Part shown: piece by piece, positions 46,800 through 56,819 of the stretch | Position numbering within the stretch: the stretch's first letter is position 1 | Layout of the letters: every line of letters begins with the position of its first letter | Origin: a virus | IMG/VR virus record: IMGVR_UViG_3300045996_002337 | Coordinates: 1-64,000 of that record | Length of the DNA: 64,000 nucleotides | Reading direction: 5' to 3' (one strand) | Translations under genes and position numbers: made by a program | Notes under the pieces: model-generated | The model's input: only the letters and a program-made list of their open reading frames with translations | Told to the model about the DNA's origin: nothing | Database searches by the model: none

Positions 46800-46823
46800 T
46801 CCGACATAATTGAGGCAAACCCC

Positions 46824-47519
46824 ATGGAAGAATTCATTTTTGAGGCGACGGTCGGTCCACAGAAGAAACGCGCGGCGGTTATGATTGGGCGGCTCAACCC
46901 ACCTACCGCAGGACACTATCGTGTGATGGACGCCATGAAGGCCTTCATTCGGGAAGAGCGTGACCTAAAGCTAGATGCTGCCGTGGTTGTCATCGTTGCT
47001 GGTGAAAAGAGCAGTCAGGATAAAGAGAAGAACCCACTTACGGCTGAAGAACGGGTTAAGTTTATCGAGGCATCGGGTAGGGCCAACGGCATCAAGATTC
47101 TAACTGCGCCATCAGGTTTTGCTGCGTTCGAGGAGGTTCGAAAGGCAGGGTTTGAGCCAATCGCCATCGCCGCCGGCTCTGACCGGGCTGACAACTACAT
47201 TGAGCTCCTTGACAAGTACTTCCTTAACGCCGATGGAGAAAAGCTCAAGCACGTAAAAATTGATGGGTTAGACCGAGAGGGCGTTGAAGGAAAGAGCGCT
47301 CAGCGGAAAAGTACGATGGAAAAAGCGCTCGATGACCTGAAACAAGGCGGGGAGCTTGACCTGGCTGAAGTTTCAGGTTCGATGGCGAGACGGGCAGTTG
47401 AGCTTGGTTATGCAGAGGAGTTTGCACAGATCGTCGGGCTAGAGAAGAAGCCGCGCCTTGCCCAGCTCATGTTCAATAAGGTGAAGGCAGCAATGAATAG
47501 TGAGGAATCAAATGTCTGA
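46824..47519 (+). CDS. Nucleotidyltransferase (NMNAT/cytidylyltransferase-like)
   Basis: A 231-residue protein of the HxGH nucleotidyltransferase superfamily: VMIGRLNPPTAGHYRVMDAM (the T/HxGH motif at about 28-31), VVVIVAGEKSSQDKEKNPLT, PIAIAAGSDRADNY, and EVSGSMARRAVELG (an ISGTxxR-like motif near 182). Members make NAD, FAD, CDP- or ADP-linked compounds. The start MEEFIFE followed by Ala looks like a short capsid leader. If it makes NAD it could feed the ARTs; this is speculation. Confidence 0.75.
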   Translation: MEEFIFEATVGPQKKRAAVMIGRLNPPTAGHYRVMDAMKAFIREERDLKLDAAVVVIVAGEKSSQDKEKNPLTAEERVKFIEASGRANGIKILTAPSGFAAFEEVRKAGFEPIAIAAGSDRADNYIELLDKYFLNADGEKLKHVKIDGLDREGVEGKSAQRKSTMEKALDDLKQGGELDLAEVSGSMARRAVELGYAEEFAQIVGLEKKPRLAQLMFNKVKAAMNSEESNV

Positions 47520-48549
47520 CGCAATGACTCCCGAAGAGCGGGAAGCCTATGCTCAATTGGGCAAGGACCTGAACGCCAAAACGGTAAACCCAAATACCCT
47601 CGGTCAGCGTCTGCCTTCCTCTGAGACCTACAGCACCACCACGACAGTCAAAGAAACGGTTGCTGGTGCTGCAACAGGTGCGATTGGTTTTTCATTATCC
47701 AATGCAGCAACGAAGCTTGGAGAAGCAGCTAAGGCTACGTTCAACACGTTCGCAGGATCAACCCCGTTTGCAAAGCTGGGTGCAAACCTGCCATCATTTG
47801 GCGCCATCTCCGCTGCAGTCATGAAATCAAACAGCGCCCTGTCTGGTGGGGTTGGCAATCTCGTGAATCAGCAGATCGCGGGCATTCAAAATCGCGCGCT
47901 TGAAACAGCATCGGCTAGCTCAGTGAAGGCGGCAGCTGGGGTAAGCACGGTTACAAATGACCACATCATTTCACTGGTCGATGACCTAGGCTACGCTGTC
48001 CCATTTGATGTGATGCCTGAAGTTGTTGAGTCGAGGACCGTTCAATACGAGGCCGTTGCACCTGCCCAATTTCCGGGCGCCTTCCAAAAATACAAGGGCA
48101 CCGACAGCGTTCAATGGACTCTCAACGTCACGTTCATCGCTCGCACATCGCGAGAAGCCGCCCGAAACCTGCGATACCTCAATCGACTTCGCGGTTGGAC
48201 AATGCCGTATTTTGGTTCGAACACTGCAGCCGAGTACAAGGGCCAGCTCGGGGCCCCGCCTCCTGTCCTTACATTGTCAGGCCTTAGAAAGAAGATCATT
48301 GGCCCAGTTCCAGTTGTGATCACAAGCCTGAACTGGAACTGGCCGAAGGATGTTGACTATCTCCCGTGTGAAAATGAGCTTGACGACAACGGTGCGCCCA
48401 TCCCGTTTCCAGCCGTCATGAACATTGCAATTCAATGCGTTGAAAGCTTCTCGACAAGCCAATTCAACAAATTCAGTTTGCAGGATTACCGCAGCGGGAA
48501 CATGGTTGAGGCGTTCAACACCGTGATTGTTGGAGAAGGCAATGAGTAA
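47512..48549 (+). CDS. gp48: Baseplate tail-tube cap protein (gp48-like)
   Basis: A 345-residue protein starting MSDAMTPEEREAYAQLG. After a low-complexity N-terminus, YKGTDSVQWTLNVTFIARTS followed by REAARNLRYLNRLRGWTMPY resembles the gp48 block with NLxxLNRLRAW. PVVITSLNWNWPKDVDYLPC and FPAVMNIAIQCVESFS match its later strands. It caps the baseplate hub and starts tube growth. Overlaps its neighbours by 8 bases on each side. Confidence 0.7.
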   Translation: MSDAMTPEEREAYAQLGKDLNAKTVNPNTLGQRLPSSETYSTTTTVKETVAGAATGAIGFSLSNAATKLGEAAKATFNTFAGSTPFAKLGANLPSFGAISAAVMKSNSALSGGVGNLVNQQIAGIQNRALETASASSVKAAAGVSTVTNDHIISLVDDLGYAVPFDVMPEVVESRTVQYEAVAPAQFPGAFQKYKGTDSVQWTLNVTFIARTSREAARNLRYLNRLRGWTMPYFGSNTAAEYKGQLGAPPPVLTLSGLRKKIIGPVPVVITSLNWNWPKDVDYLPCENELDDNGAPIPFPAVMNIAIQCVESFSTSQFNKFSLQDYRSGNMVEAFNTVIVGEGNE

Positions 48550-48916
48550 CGAGAAGAACAGTGTTCAGCGAAGAAAGAGTCGCTATGTAAGTGGTGGCGA
48601 CACCGAGGTGAATCAAAATGCCCTAGAATGGTGGGAACGCGCGGTGTTTACTACCGGCCCAACAGACATCACCTACACCGTGGAGCGTAAATTCGCAGGC
48701 CGAATTGACCAAATTGCTTCGCTGTTTCTTGGTGAGCCTCGCCACTGGTGGATCATCGCCCAATACAACAACATCCTAGATCCCACTGCAGAAATTGTAG
48801 AGGGAGCCACATTAGTTATTCCATCTCCAGAAAGAGTAGAAGCAATTCTTAACGGCAAAACTGGAGGCGTCGTCTCCACCCGCGAAGTTAAGCCAACTGT
48901 TCTTCCGATTGTCTAA
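48542..48916 (+). CDS. gp53: Baseplate wedge protein (gp53-like, LysM)
   Basis: A 124-residue protein. LEWWERAVFTTGPTDITYTV followed by ERKFAGRIDQIASLFLGEPR and WWIIAQYNNILDPTAEIVEG followed by ATLVIPSPERV matches gp53-type wedge proteins, whose centre is a LysM-like fold (YTV....gr.d.iA......w..i...N......i..G..L.IP). The start at 48542 (MSNEKNS) overlaps the gp48 stop. Confidence 0.85.
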   Translation: MSNEKNSVQRRKSRYVSGGDTEVNQNALEWWERAVFTTGPTDITYTVERKFAGRIDQIASLFLGEPRHWWIIAQYNNILDPTAEIVEGATLVIPSPERVEAILNGKTGGVVSTREVKPTVLPIV

Positions 48917-51004
48917 ATGCCATCATCGACCCTCTATAATCCGCTTGATGAGTTCAACTCATACTCTGTTCACTACGTCATGCTCGCCTGCCGAACAACA
49001 GAGGATGCGCGTGTCTTCACCGACGAGAAAAATAACGCCGCAACTCTGCAGGCAATTGAGCAGGTTAACCTGCTCGGTGAAGCCGTGCCATATGGAAATG
49101 CAAACACCGCGTTCCTCATGATGGACACGCGCCGCTTTTCTCAGTTCACTATCGACAACCTGAAGTATGAGGTACTGATCAATGGCATTGAAAAGGCGGG
49201 CTCCCATGGAAACCTTGCCACGACGATTAACATGACGATTCTAGATTCCGTCGGAATCTCATTCATCAACTTCTTACAGTGGCTCATGGACGAGAAGATG
49301 CAGGCCAATTTTGATGGCATCATCTACATGCTGCGAGTCATCTTCGTTGGCCATAAGTCTGATGGTTCGACCTCAACGGTCCAAACTGTTACGATTCCAA
49401 TGCACCTGACCAAGCTGGAACTCAACCTTGATTATGCGAAGGGTGCGTATGAGGCGGAGTTCATGCCTAACGTAAACTTCGACGCGCAGGAACACTCTCG
49501 CTGGCTCAACATCTCATCTGCGTCTTCGTACTTCACGGGAGCTGGCAACAACACCCTAGGCGGCATGGTTGACAGCTTTGAGGCCGCGCTGAATGATGCC
49601 TCAACGCGGTACTACAATGACGCTTCGTCGCTGTTGGAGAAGGCAGGTAGAACCAGAAACGCGAAGGGCAAGTTTGGTCGACAGGTACAGTACATGATTA
49701 CCATTCCTGAAGCCTGGCGCGCATTTGAGTTCACCGGCTCTGGAACTGCCGGGGCCACCGAAACTGTCTTTAAGAAGCAGCTCGCGGAACGCGATGGAAC
49801 TGCTAAGACAGAGGTAGCTAAACCTGCAAAAGCCACTGACTCTCACATGTCGGTTGAATCGGGCATGCAGATCACCGAGGTTCTTGACCTCATGTTTCGC
49901 CAGGTCAAAGAAATTGCAGACCTGGGAAATGGTAGAAAAACGCAGAAGGGCGAAGCTGTTACCTTCTACAAGCACATCGTCGGGATTACGAGTGACGACA
50001 ACGTTGTGGTTGTTCACGTTGACGTCGTCCCTTTCGTGGTTCCAAACGTTGTGGTCGAGAAGCAAGCAACCGCGCAACCTGTTTCACAGAATGAAGCTGA
50101 CTTCTACGACATCGACGAGAATGGTGTTAGACGCCCACGTAATTATGCCGAGTTTGACTACATCTTCACGGGCAGAAACAAGGACATCTTGAATTTTGAC
50201 ATGAAGCTTCAAGATCTTCAATGGATGCTTGCGTCTAACCTGGAGCTTGGGGCCGGGGCGATGGCTGGTGTGACAGAGGCTGGACAGTCTAATGAGAAAG
50301 AAATTGCACCCAACAAGACCGCAGAACTGGTGCGGCTTCGCGCCTATGATCCGCTGCTGTTACCAAAGAACACCCAAGCCGAGCTTGAAAACTTCAACCG
50401 TTATTCATCACTGCTTCAGCGGGATGACGATGGTGGCGTTATCAAGTCTGCGCAAGATTACACACGTAATCTATCAATGTTCTATGCCGCATCGCCGATC
50501 ACCACGGTTGTAACGATCCGTGGCAACCCGGACATCATGACGAAGTTTAACATTGGGTCATTTTTACCGCACCGCCTCGCTGTCACAAATACTGGATCGG
50601 GAAACACCACAGTAAATGTTTCTGAGAAACAGAAATATCGCCGTGAGTTGGAAGAGAAGATCATCAATGACAACACCACCGCTAGGGGCGAACGTACCAT
50701 CGTGCGCGATTCTGATGGTAACCTGGCAGTAGCAACCCTTGGTTCTGGGAGCTACACCACGTCCCCGGTCTTTGTCAAGATTAACATCAAGGGCCCAAAC
50801 GTAAACTTTCTCACGAGCGAGCTTGTCAAGGGCGAGGAATTCTCAAAACAAATTCTCTACGACAACTATTACGTGGTAATGAAGGTTACAAACATCATAG
50901 AGGCTGGCGCGTTCAGACAAGAGCTGGAGCTTTTCTCCCACAACGTGTTTGGGCAGGGTAAGCTTTCGGCGGCGACCCAAGAAAAATCGGTGAAAACGAT
51001 ATGA
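48917..51004 (+). CDS. gp27: Baseplate hub protein (gp27-like)
   Basis: A 695-residue protein (T4 gp27 is 391) directly before gp5, the usual partner. The N-terminal 200 residues are beta-rich (MTILDSVGISFINFLQWLMD). The C-terminal half has NMSMFYAASPITTVVTIRG-type hub strands (YTRNLSMFYAASPITTVVTI, then GNPDIMTKFNIGSFLP). The hub trimer links the tail tube to the spike. The middle insertion (about 200-420) is extra. Confidence 0.75.
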   Translation: MPSSTLYNPLDEFNSYSVHYVMLACRTTEDARVFTDEKNNAATLQAIEQVNLLGEAVPYGNANTAFLMMDTRRFSQFTIDNLKYEVLINGIEKAGSHGNLATTINMTILDSVGISFINFLQWLMDEKMQANFDGIIYMLRVIFVGHKSDGSTSTVQTVTIPMHLTKLELNLDYAKGAYEAEFMPNVNFDAQEHSRWLNISSASSYFTGAGNNTLGGMVDSFEAALNDASTRYYNDASSLLEKAGRTRNAKGKFGRQVQYMITIPEAWRAFEFTGSGTAGATETVFKKQLAERDGTAKTEVAKPAKATDSHMSVESGMQITEVLDLMFRQVKEIADLGNGRKTQKGEAVTFYKHIVGITSDDNVVVVHVDVVPFVVPNVVVEKQATAQPVSQNEADFYDIDENGVRRPRNYAEFDYIFTGRNKDILNFDMKLQDLQWMLASNLELGAGAMAGVTEAGQSNEKEIAPNKTAELVRLRAYDPLLLPKNTQAELENFNRYSSLLQRDDDGGVIKSAQDYTRNLSMFYAASPITTVVTIRGNPDIMTKFNIGSFLPHRLAVTNTGSGNTTVNVSEKQKYRRELEEKIINDNTTARGERTIVRDSDGNLAVATLGSGSYTTSPVFVKINIKGPNVNFLTSELVKGEEFSKQILYDNYYVVMKVTNIIEAGAFRQELELFSHNVFGQGKLSAATQEKSVKTI

Positions 51005-52101
51005 GAAACCAATTTAACATCGTAGATGGGGTCGTGGTCGACACATCTGACCCCCAACAGATGGGGCGGGTTAAGGTTTGGTGTCCGGCTATTGACGGAG
51101 ATGCACCTAACTATGACAGCTTGCCTTGGGCCATCTACACGAGCCAGTTTGCTGGGCAAACAAGCAATTTTCCTGGTGGTTCAACCGCTAAACAGACACC
51201 GGGCTTTCAATCCTACGGATTGTGGGCGGTGCCAAAAGTCGGTGCCAATGTGCTGGTAATCATGCTCTATGGCGACGTTAATCGCCGCTTCTACCTTGGT
51301 TCATTTTTCGGTGACCACGGCAATCGTTCGCTCCCAACTGGCCGAAACCGCCCTGACATTTCTAACGTACCTGTCTCTGATACGCTAGATCCCGTTGAAC
51401 CACAGAAGACGAACCTTAACGTTCAATTTGGTGGTAACCTTGACGCGCCAGAAGCACGAACCCGTGGAGCGTATGAACGCCAGGTGGCTCAGGACAAAGA
51501 CATCAAAGATGGTACTGAGGGATATCAAAAAGGTGTCGCTGAAACAGGGCTTGATCCGCAGACGTACTGCCTGACCACGCCCGGTCGACACACGATTCTC
51601 TTTCAAGATAATCCTTCAAACTCGAGGCTTCGGGTAAAGTCAGCCGATGGTCATCAAATCATCTTTGATGACGCGAATGAGCGCATCTATGTGTCTACCT
51701 GTCATGGTAAAACATGGATCGAGATGGACCGCGACGGCCATATTCACATGTACGGCGCGTCATCGGTGTCAGTGGGGGCTGGTGGTGACATTAACCTGGC
51801 AGCCAACGGCAACGTCAACATCTCTGCAGGCGGAAGTCTAAATCTTTCAGCCGCTGGATCGGCACGCATGACCGCGTGCGGCGATCTTTCACTTTCTGGC
51901 GGTACCGTAAATATCACCAGTGGTGGAGGGTTCAACATCCTTGCAAGTGGGACGCTGCTACAAACAGCAAGCACCATTCACCTAAATGGCCCTGAAGCAC
52001 CTGAAGCGCCGTGCGCAACAGCTCCTTCAATTGTGCCGGAACATGAACCTTGGATTCGACCAGCCACTAAAGGCAAGCGCGGACCAAACTGGAAAAAATG
52101 A
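51001..52101 (+). CDS. gp5: Baseplate central spike (gp5-like, no lysozyme domain)
   Basis: A 366-residue protein (T4 gp5 is 575). Residues 1-110 form the OB-fold (NIVDGVVVDTSDPQQMGRVK and VPKVGANVLVIMLYGDVNRR). Residues about 205-330 form a triple-stranded beta-helix needle with DDANERIYVSTCHGKTWIEM and repeats like GGDINLAANGNVNISAGGSL. No T4-lysozyme-like domain is visible between them, so cell-wall cutting must come from another protein. It overlaps gp27 by 4 bases. Confidence 0.9.
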   Translation: MRNQFNIVDGVVVDTSDPQQMGRVKVWCPAIDGDAPNYDSLPWAIYTSQFAGQTSNFPGGSTAKQTPGFQSYGLWAVPKVGANVLVIMLYGDVNRRFYLGSFFGDHGNRSLPTGRNRPDISNVPVSDTLDPVEPQKTNLNVQFGGNLDAPEARTRGAYERQVAQDKDIKDGTEGYQKGVAETGLDPQTYCLTTPGRHTILFQDNPSNSRLRVKSADGHQIIFDDANERIYVSTCHGKTWIEMDRDGHIHMYGASSVSVGAGGDINLAANGNVNISAGGSLNLSAAGSARMTACGDLSLSGGTVNITSGGGFNILASGTLLQTASTIHLNGPEAPEAPCATAPSIVPEHEPWIRPATKGKRGPNWKK

Positions 52102-52460
52102 TGAAGTACATCGGGTTTTCAACCTTTGGCGCAAAGAAAAGCTTCTCACTTAGCGGGGTGCAGCTTGTCAACCGTGACCTGCTTAATCACATCTACACCC
52201 TTCGTGGAGAACGGGTAATGATGCCAGGTTTTGGCACTCGCATTCCGCTCCTCGCTTTTGAACCGCTTGATCAAACGACGCTGAGTGCCGTTGAGGAAGA
52301 TCTTCGTGCCGTTGCTGAATATGATCCGCGGGTTCAACTAATTGACATTGCTGTGATGGCCCTTCCCGACAACAACGCAATTGTGGCCCTCATGGATCTT
52401 CGATATCTCCAGCTGAATGTGGTCGAAACGCTCCGCCTCGAGTTCCCCACCGGGTCTTAA
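52098..52460 (+). CDS. gp25: Baseplate wedge protein (gp25 family)
   Basis: A 120-residue protein (T4 gp25 is 132). RDLLNHIYTLRGERVMMPGF followed by GTRIPLLAFEPLD and EEDLRAVAEYDPRVQLIDIA match the gp25/lysozyme-like wedge family (R.MrP.fG..i...ife..). It is the core of sheath-baseplate contact in all contractile injection systems. Confidence 0.92.
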   Translation: MMKYIGFSTFGAKKSFSLSGVQLVNRDLLNHIYTLRGERVMMPGFGTRIPLLAFEPLDQTTLSAVEEDLRAVAEYDPRVQLIDIAVMALPDNNAIVALMDLRYLQLNVVETLRLEFPTGS

Positions 52461-52463
52461 ATA
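52456..52463 (+). promoter_or_regulatory. Late promoter octamer before gp6
   Basis: CTTAAATA, overlapping the gp25 stop and 26 bases before gp6. Confidence 0.45.
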
Positions 52464-52488
52464 GCTCGATAACGCACACAGGATTAAA

Positions 52489-55400
52489 ATGGCGCTCAGA
52501 ACAACAAATTCAGCGGAGTCTTGGGAAAAGATCTACCAAGCCTACAATGAGGTTAGCTTCGTTTCATATGACTTCGACAGCATCAAGCAGTCGCTGATTG
52601 ACTACACCAAGACGTACTACCCGGAGGTTTTCTCAGATTACATCGAGTCGTCTGAGTTCATCGCCATGCTTGAAATGTTCGCCTATGTGGCAGAACAGCT
52701 GGCGTATCGGGTTGACATGGTTGCGCATGAAAACTTTATTACGACTGCGCAGCGCAAGCAGTCAATTCTACGTCTGGCCAAGCTCATCTCATACAAGGCC
52801 ACGCGGAACATCCCTGTACGCGGCCTAGTAAAGTTCAACAGCGTTACCACGACTGAAAGAATTCTCGATTCACGCGGAACTGACTTGTCCGGGCTGACAA
52901 TCACCTGGAACGATCCGAACAACGCAAACTGGAAAGAGCAATTCATTCTAGTAATGAACCGCGTTCTCTCAAATCGTTTTGGTCAACCATCAAAGTCGTT
53001 CCAAATTGGCGACGTGGTGATGGACCTTTATTCATTGAGAAATGATCCTGACGGTCTCCGCAATGGTGTCTTTCCATTCTCTGCCGCCGCCGGTCTTGAC
53101 ACCTATCCGATGGAAATTGTTCCATCTGACCTCGATGAAAACGGCCCATTTGAACGTGAGCCTGATCTAACCTCGCCGATGTCAATCATCTACGCCAATG
53201 ACGGCATTGGCGACGGCTCTGATTACACGGGCTTCCTTGGATATGTGAAGCAAGGAACGCTCACGCGCATCGATTACAACATCGCAGCTAAACAGCCAGA
53301 TCGACGCGTCGATTTTCAGCCAACTGACATCAACCAAACGGACGTTTGGGTTCAAAAGATCGAGAACGATTCGGTTTCTGAACGCTGGAAGCAAGTAAGC
53401 ACCATCTCTGAACAGAACTTGGTGTTTAATGAACTGCGCGATACCCGTAAAAAGTTTGAAGTTGACACCCGTGAAAATGACCAGATCACGGTGATCTTTG
53501 GCGACGGTGACTTCTCGGACATGCCACATGGCCAGTTCCGTTTTTGGATGCGTCAATCAGCGAATCGCTCGATCGTTGTTCAGAAGAACAAGATCCAAAA
53601 TGAGCCGTTCGGTTTCTCGTACACATCTACGCTAGGCAACACTGAGACGTGCACTTTTACATTTGGTTTGACCACAACCCTGCAGAACGGGGCTGCATCA
53701 GAAACGATTGAACACATTCGTCAGTCCGCCCCATCGACGTACTATGCGCAGAACCGCATGGTTAACGGGCAGGACCATAACACCTACATGCTCAAGGACC
53801 CGACGATTATTCGGTTGAAGACCATCAACCGAACGTTTGCGGGCCAGCCAAAGCACATTGATTGGCATGACGCGTCAGGCAAATATGAAAACATCAAGCT
53901 GTTTGGTGATGATCTGTCCATGCAGTACACGCTTGGGATCAGTTCGCAGACGACGTCAGTGTCGGGTCAATCGCTTATTGACTCGGTCATTGAACCGCTG
54001 TTGTCATCAAGCGGAGTAATCAACGCGCTCCTCCATACCTCAGCCACCGACCCAGTAATGGCAGGGGTCATCAGCGCCCCTCGCCGTAAGTTCATTGAAG
54101 ACAACCGCGGCAACATTTACCGGAACAAGGATGGAGCACCAGTTGCACTAATTTCTACTGCGACGGCCGACGGCTCATTGAAAGAAAAAACGGCTATTCA
54201 AGGCCTGATTGATCGACACTGGTACGGTGAGCCACTTGAGTACGTTCAGGACGAAGCATCTGGCACAGTGATGGCCCGCATCCCAGATCCTGATGATTTT
54301 CCAAAGGACGACAGCCGGATCTACGCCGCCTCAGTCCCTCGTACTATTGATGGCGTAAACAAATTCCCGCCCGGCGACATCGGCTCGGGCCTTCAGCCGA
54401 TCGCTGAGCAGGACTATTTTGCGCTTCGTTACAACCGTTACATGCAAGGCATCGGCAATGGGGACATCGTCATTCAGAGCGCCCCGCAAGGCACGACGCC
54501 GGCCGAGGTGTGGACGATCGAGGTGGCTGCCGATGGTGTAACGATTGATGTTCGCTCAAACCTGCGCGGTACATTCCCATCTGGTTCGATTGGCACGGAT
54601 TATTACATTCAACCTGAAGGGTTTCAAGATCGCCGCTTGTTCTTTACGATCACGCAAGGGACGACTGCTTTTGAGCAGGGTGATGCTTTCATTCTTGAAA
54701 ACGGTGACGACCTGTCCGCCACACCACCATCGCCACGGGCAACCTTCCCTTGGCTTCAAAATGGCTCAATGTTCTCGCCGACCGCACCAGTCGTTAACCT
54801 CAATGGTTGGTGGGAAATTCTCGGCTATTCTCAGCTGCCAGACTATGCATCAGGCATCCTCGAGAGCGAGCACCACGATCTGAAGTTCACGTCTTCGGCG
54901 GCGGATCAGGGCGACGCGCTTAAACAACACAGCTGGATGATCTTCATTCGTAAGGTGCGTCAGCAGCCAACAAACACAATCATTGGCTATGAAATTCACA
55001 ACCGTGATTTGAAGCTGACGGTGACATCACCGACTACCAAGTTTTGGTACAACTCCGTTGACCAAGTTCTTGATAATGAAACAAAGAATCGGGTGTTCGA
55101 CAACATCAAGGTTCTCCGTTCAAATAAAGATGCGCAGGGCAACGTGCTGGCAAAAAGTCAGAAATACGATGTGGTTGGTGCGGTTAAGAACGAAGATGGC
55201 GTCATTGACTTCAATTCACTTGAGGTGGTTCCAACTGACCTGCTTCAGGAAGACAGCTCTGGTGACCTCGTACCTGATCGTCTGCTGCAGTTTGAAACAT
55301 TCGCTGCAAGCTCCACCGCAGAGGCAAGCTATGAGTATTTTGAGTTGGAGAACCCAGGTCAGGTGCTCATCGAGCAGGCAGCCCTCGACGCCGCAAACTC

Positions 55401-56094
55401 GGCATGGGAAGTTGGGGCATTTGTTGACAACAGCCTCACCTACGGCCGCCGCCTAACTATGCCCGGCGAGGGCGGCGAAGGTCTTGATTTTATGTGGCAG
55501 CACTTCTCACCACACACGAACATCATCGACCCTTCACCAACAAACATTCATGATGCGTATGTCATGACACGCGGTTATTATGACAATGTAATCAGTTATG
55601 TGCGCGGCACATCTACATATGCGCCGGCCCCACCGACGCCGCTTGAGCTTCGCAACTCTTACGGTTACCTCTTGGAAAACAAGATGCTGTCGGACACGAT
55701 CGTGATGCATCCAGGCAAGATTCGGCTGCTCTTTGGAGGGCTGGCTGAGCCACAACTTCGCGCGAAGTTTAAGGTCGTTCGCTCGCAGGCCGGCACTCTC
55801 ACGAACGAGCGCCTCAAGGAAGAAATTTTAAACGTTATCAATACGTTCTTTGACATCGACAACTGGGACTTCGGCGATACATTCTACGCCACAAAGCTGA
55901 TCTCGTTGATTCATCAACGCCTGCCCGCAGATATTGCCTCTGTGGTGTTGGTGCCGGTTTACAGCACGAACTCATTCGGCTCGCTGTTCACAGTCGAGCC
56001 AGGCTTTGATGAAATCCTACAATCGGCAGCTGAGCTTAGCGACATTGAGGTTGTTGAATCCCTTACGCCAACAATCATTAGGCAGGCCAAATGA
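52489..56094 (+). CDS. gp6: Baseplate wedge protein (gp6-like), very long
   Basis: A 1,201-residue protein (T4 gp6 is 660). The N-terminal region is gp6/gpJ-like: DSIKQSLIDYTKTYYPEVFS, ESSEFIAMLEMFAYVAEQLA followed by YRVDMVAHENFI, TAQRKQSILRLAKLISYKAT. The C-terminus has PGKIRLLFGGLAEPQLRAKF, then LISLIHQRLPADIASVVLVP, again wedge-like. Residues about 650-745 carry the shared beta insert (GIGNGDIVI ... LFFTITQGTTAFEQGDAFIL). gp6 forms the inner baseplate ring. Confidence 0.9.
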   Translation: MALRTTNSAESWEKIYQAYNEVSFVSYDFDSIKQSLIDYTKTYYPEVFSDYIESSEFIAMLEMFAYVAEQLAYRVDMVAHENFITTAQRKQSILRLAKLISYKATRNIPVRGLVKFNSVTTTERILDSRGTDLSGLTITWNDPNNANWKEQFILVMNRVLSNRFGQPSKSFQIGDVVMDLYSLRNDPDGLRNGVFPFSAAAGLDTYPMEIVPSDLDENGPFEREPDLTSPMSIIYANDGIGDGSDYTGFLGYVKQGTLTRIDYNIAAKQPDRRVDFQPTDINQTDVWVQKIENDSVSERWKQVSTISEQNLVFNELRDTRKKFEVDTRENDQITVIFGDGDFSDMPHGQFRFWMRQSANRSIVVQKNKIQNEPFGFSYTSTLGNTETCTFTFGLTTTLQNGAASETIEHIRQSAPSTYYAQNRMVNGQDHNTYMLKDPTIIRLKTINRTFAGQPKHIDWHDASGKYENIKLFGDDLSMQYTLGISSQTTSVSGQSLIDSVIEPLLSSSGVINALLHTSATDPVMAGVISAPRRKFIEDNRGNIYRNKDGAPVALISTATADGSLKEKTAIQGLIDRHWYGEPLEYVQDEASGTVMARIPDPDDFPKDDSRIYAASVPRTIDGVNKFPPGDIGSGLQPIAEQDYFALRYNRYMQGIGNGDIVIQSAPQGTTPAEVWTIEVAADGVTIDVRSNLRGTFPSGSIGTDYYIQPEGFQDRRLFFTITQGTTAFEQGDAFILENGDDLSATPPSPRATFPWLQNGSMFSPTAPVVNLNGWWEILGYSQLPDYASGILESEHHDLKFTSSAADQGDALKQHSWMIFIRKVRQQPTNTIIGYEIHNRDLKLTVTSPTTKFWYNSVDQVLDNETKNRVFDNIKVLRSNKDAQGNVLAKSQKYDVVGAVKNEDGVIDFNSLEVVPTDLLQEDSSGDLVPDRLLQFETFAASSTAEASYEYFELENPGQVLIEQAALDAANSAWEVGAFVDNSLTYGRRLTMPGEGGEGLDFMWQHFSPHTNIIDPSPTNIHDAYVMTRGYYDNVISYVRGTSTYAPAPPTPLELRNSYGYLLENKMLSDTIVMHPGKIRLLFGGLAEPQLRAKFKVVRSQAGTLTNERLKEEILNVINTFFDIDNWDFGDTFYATKLISLIHQRLPADIASVVLVPVYSTNSFGSLFTVEPGFDEILQSAAELSDIEVVESLTPTIIRQAK

Positions 56095-56819
56095 AAATCA
56101 CTGAACTTCTTGCAGAAGACATCTCTCAGCTTAATGTTCTCATCAAGCTCCTGAAGCGGGACTGCGCCCCGTTTTTACGCGAAGTAGAGGCCCCGCTATA
56201 TCGCGGCATATACACCCGCAGCTCGTCCCTGAAGAAGATGGGCCCCGATTTGTTTCGTGGCACTGTTCGCAAAGATCGGCGGCCAAAGGACTCAAGTGAG
56301 GAACTCAATGCGAATTTGAACATGGGCATTGAGCGACACTTGGGCATTAAAAACGCTCGTGATACCTCATTATTTTGCTCGTTTTCAATGTCGCAAGCTA
56401 ACTCTTATGGCACCGAGGTTTTCTTGGTCTTTCCGATTGGCGATTTTCAGTACATCTGGTCACCCTTCATCGCAGATGCTTATGCCGCCCTTGAAGATAA
56501 CTGGGGTGATTGGGATGACAGCGTTGCGTTTTACGTAGATCGCGTTATTGCGTCGCTCGCCCTCAAAAATGATGACGACGAGCCGATGGAATACTGGGAT
56601 ATTCATGATCGTGAAATGCAAGAAAACATCGTCCATCACCTGATGTTTGATTACGCAGACAAAATTTATCGAACTAACAGGATCAAGGCGGCGTACAACA
56701 CGTCAAATGAGATTATGGTGCAGTGCGATCACTACTATGCGATTTCTGTTGGCACCCTTTATAAGCACTATGAGGTTAGCCCCGATGAACTCATGAAAGC
56801 CCTTCATGGTGCTAGCTGA
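56091..56819 (+). CDS. Packaged ADP-ribosyltransferase-like protein (R-S-E type), copy I
   Basis: A 242-residue protein with leader MKITELLAE followed by Asp. Motifs: PLYRG (Arg38), VRKDRRPKDSS (59-69), ARDTSLFC (Thr92/Ser93), FPIGDFQYIWSP (114-125) and NEIMVQCDHYYAISV (Glu207). It is closest to copy H (40520). It lies in the baseplate operon between gp6 and the giant protein, coupled to gp6 by ATGA, so it is expressed late with the virion. Confidence 0.75.
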   Translation: MKITELLAEDISQLNVLIKLLKRDCAPFLREVEAPLYRGIYTRSSSLKKMGPDLFRGTVRKDRRPKDSSEELNANLNMGIERHLGIKNARDTSLFCSFSMSQANSYGTEVFLVFPIGDFQYIWSPFIADAYAALEDNWGDWDDSVAFYVDRVIASLALKNDDDEPMEYWDIHDREMQENIVHHLMFDYADKIYRTNRIKAAYNTSNEIMVQCDHYYAISVGTLYKHYEVSPDELMKALHGAS

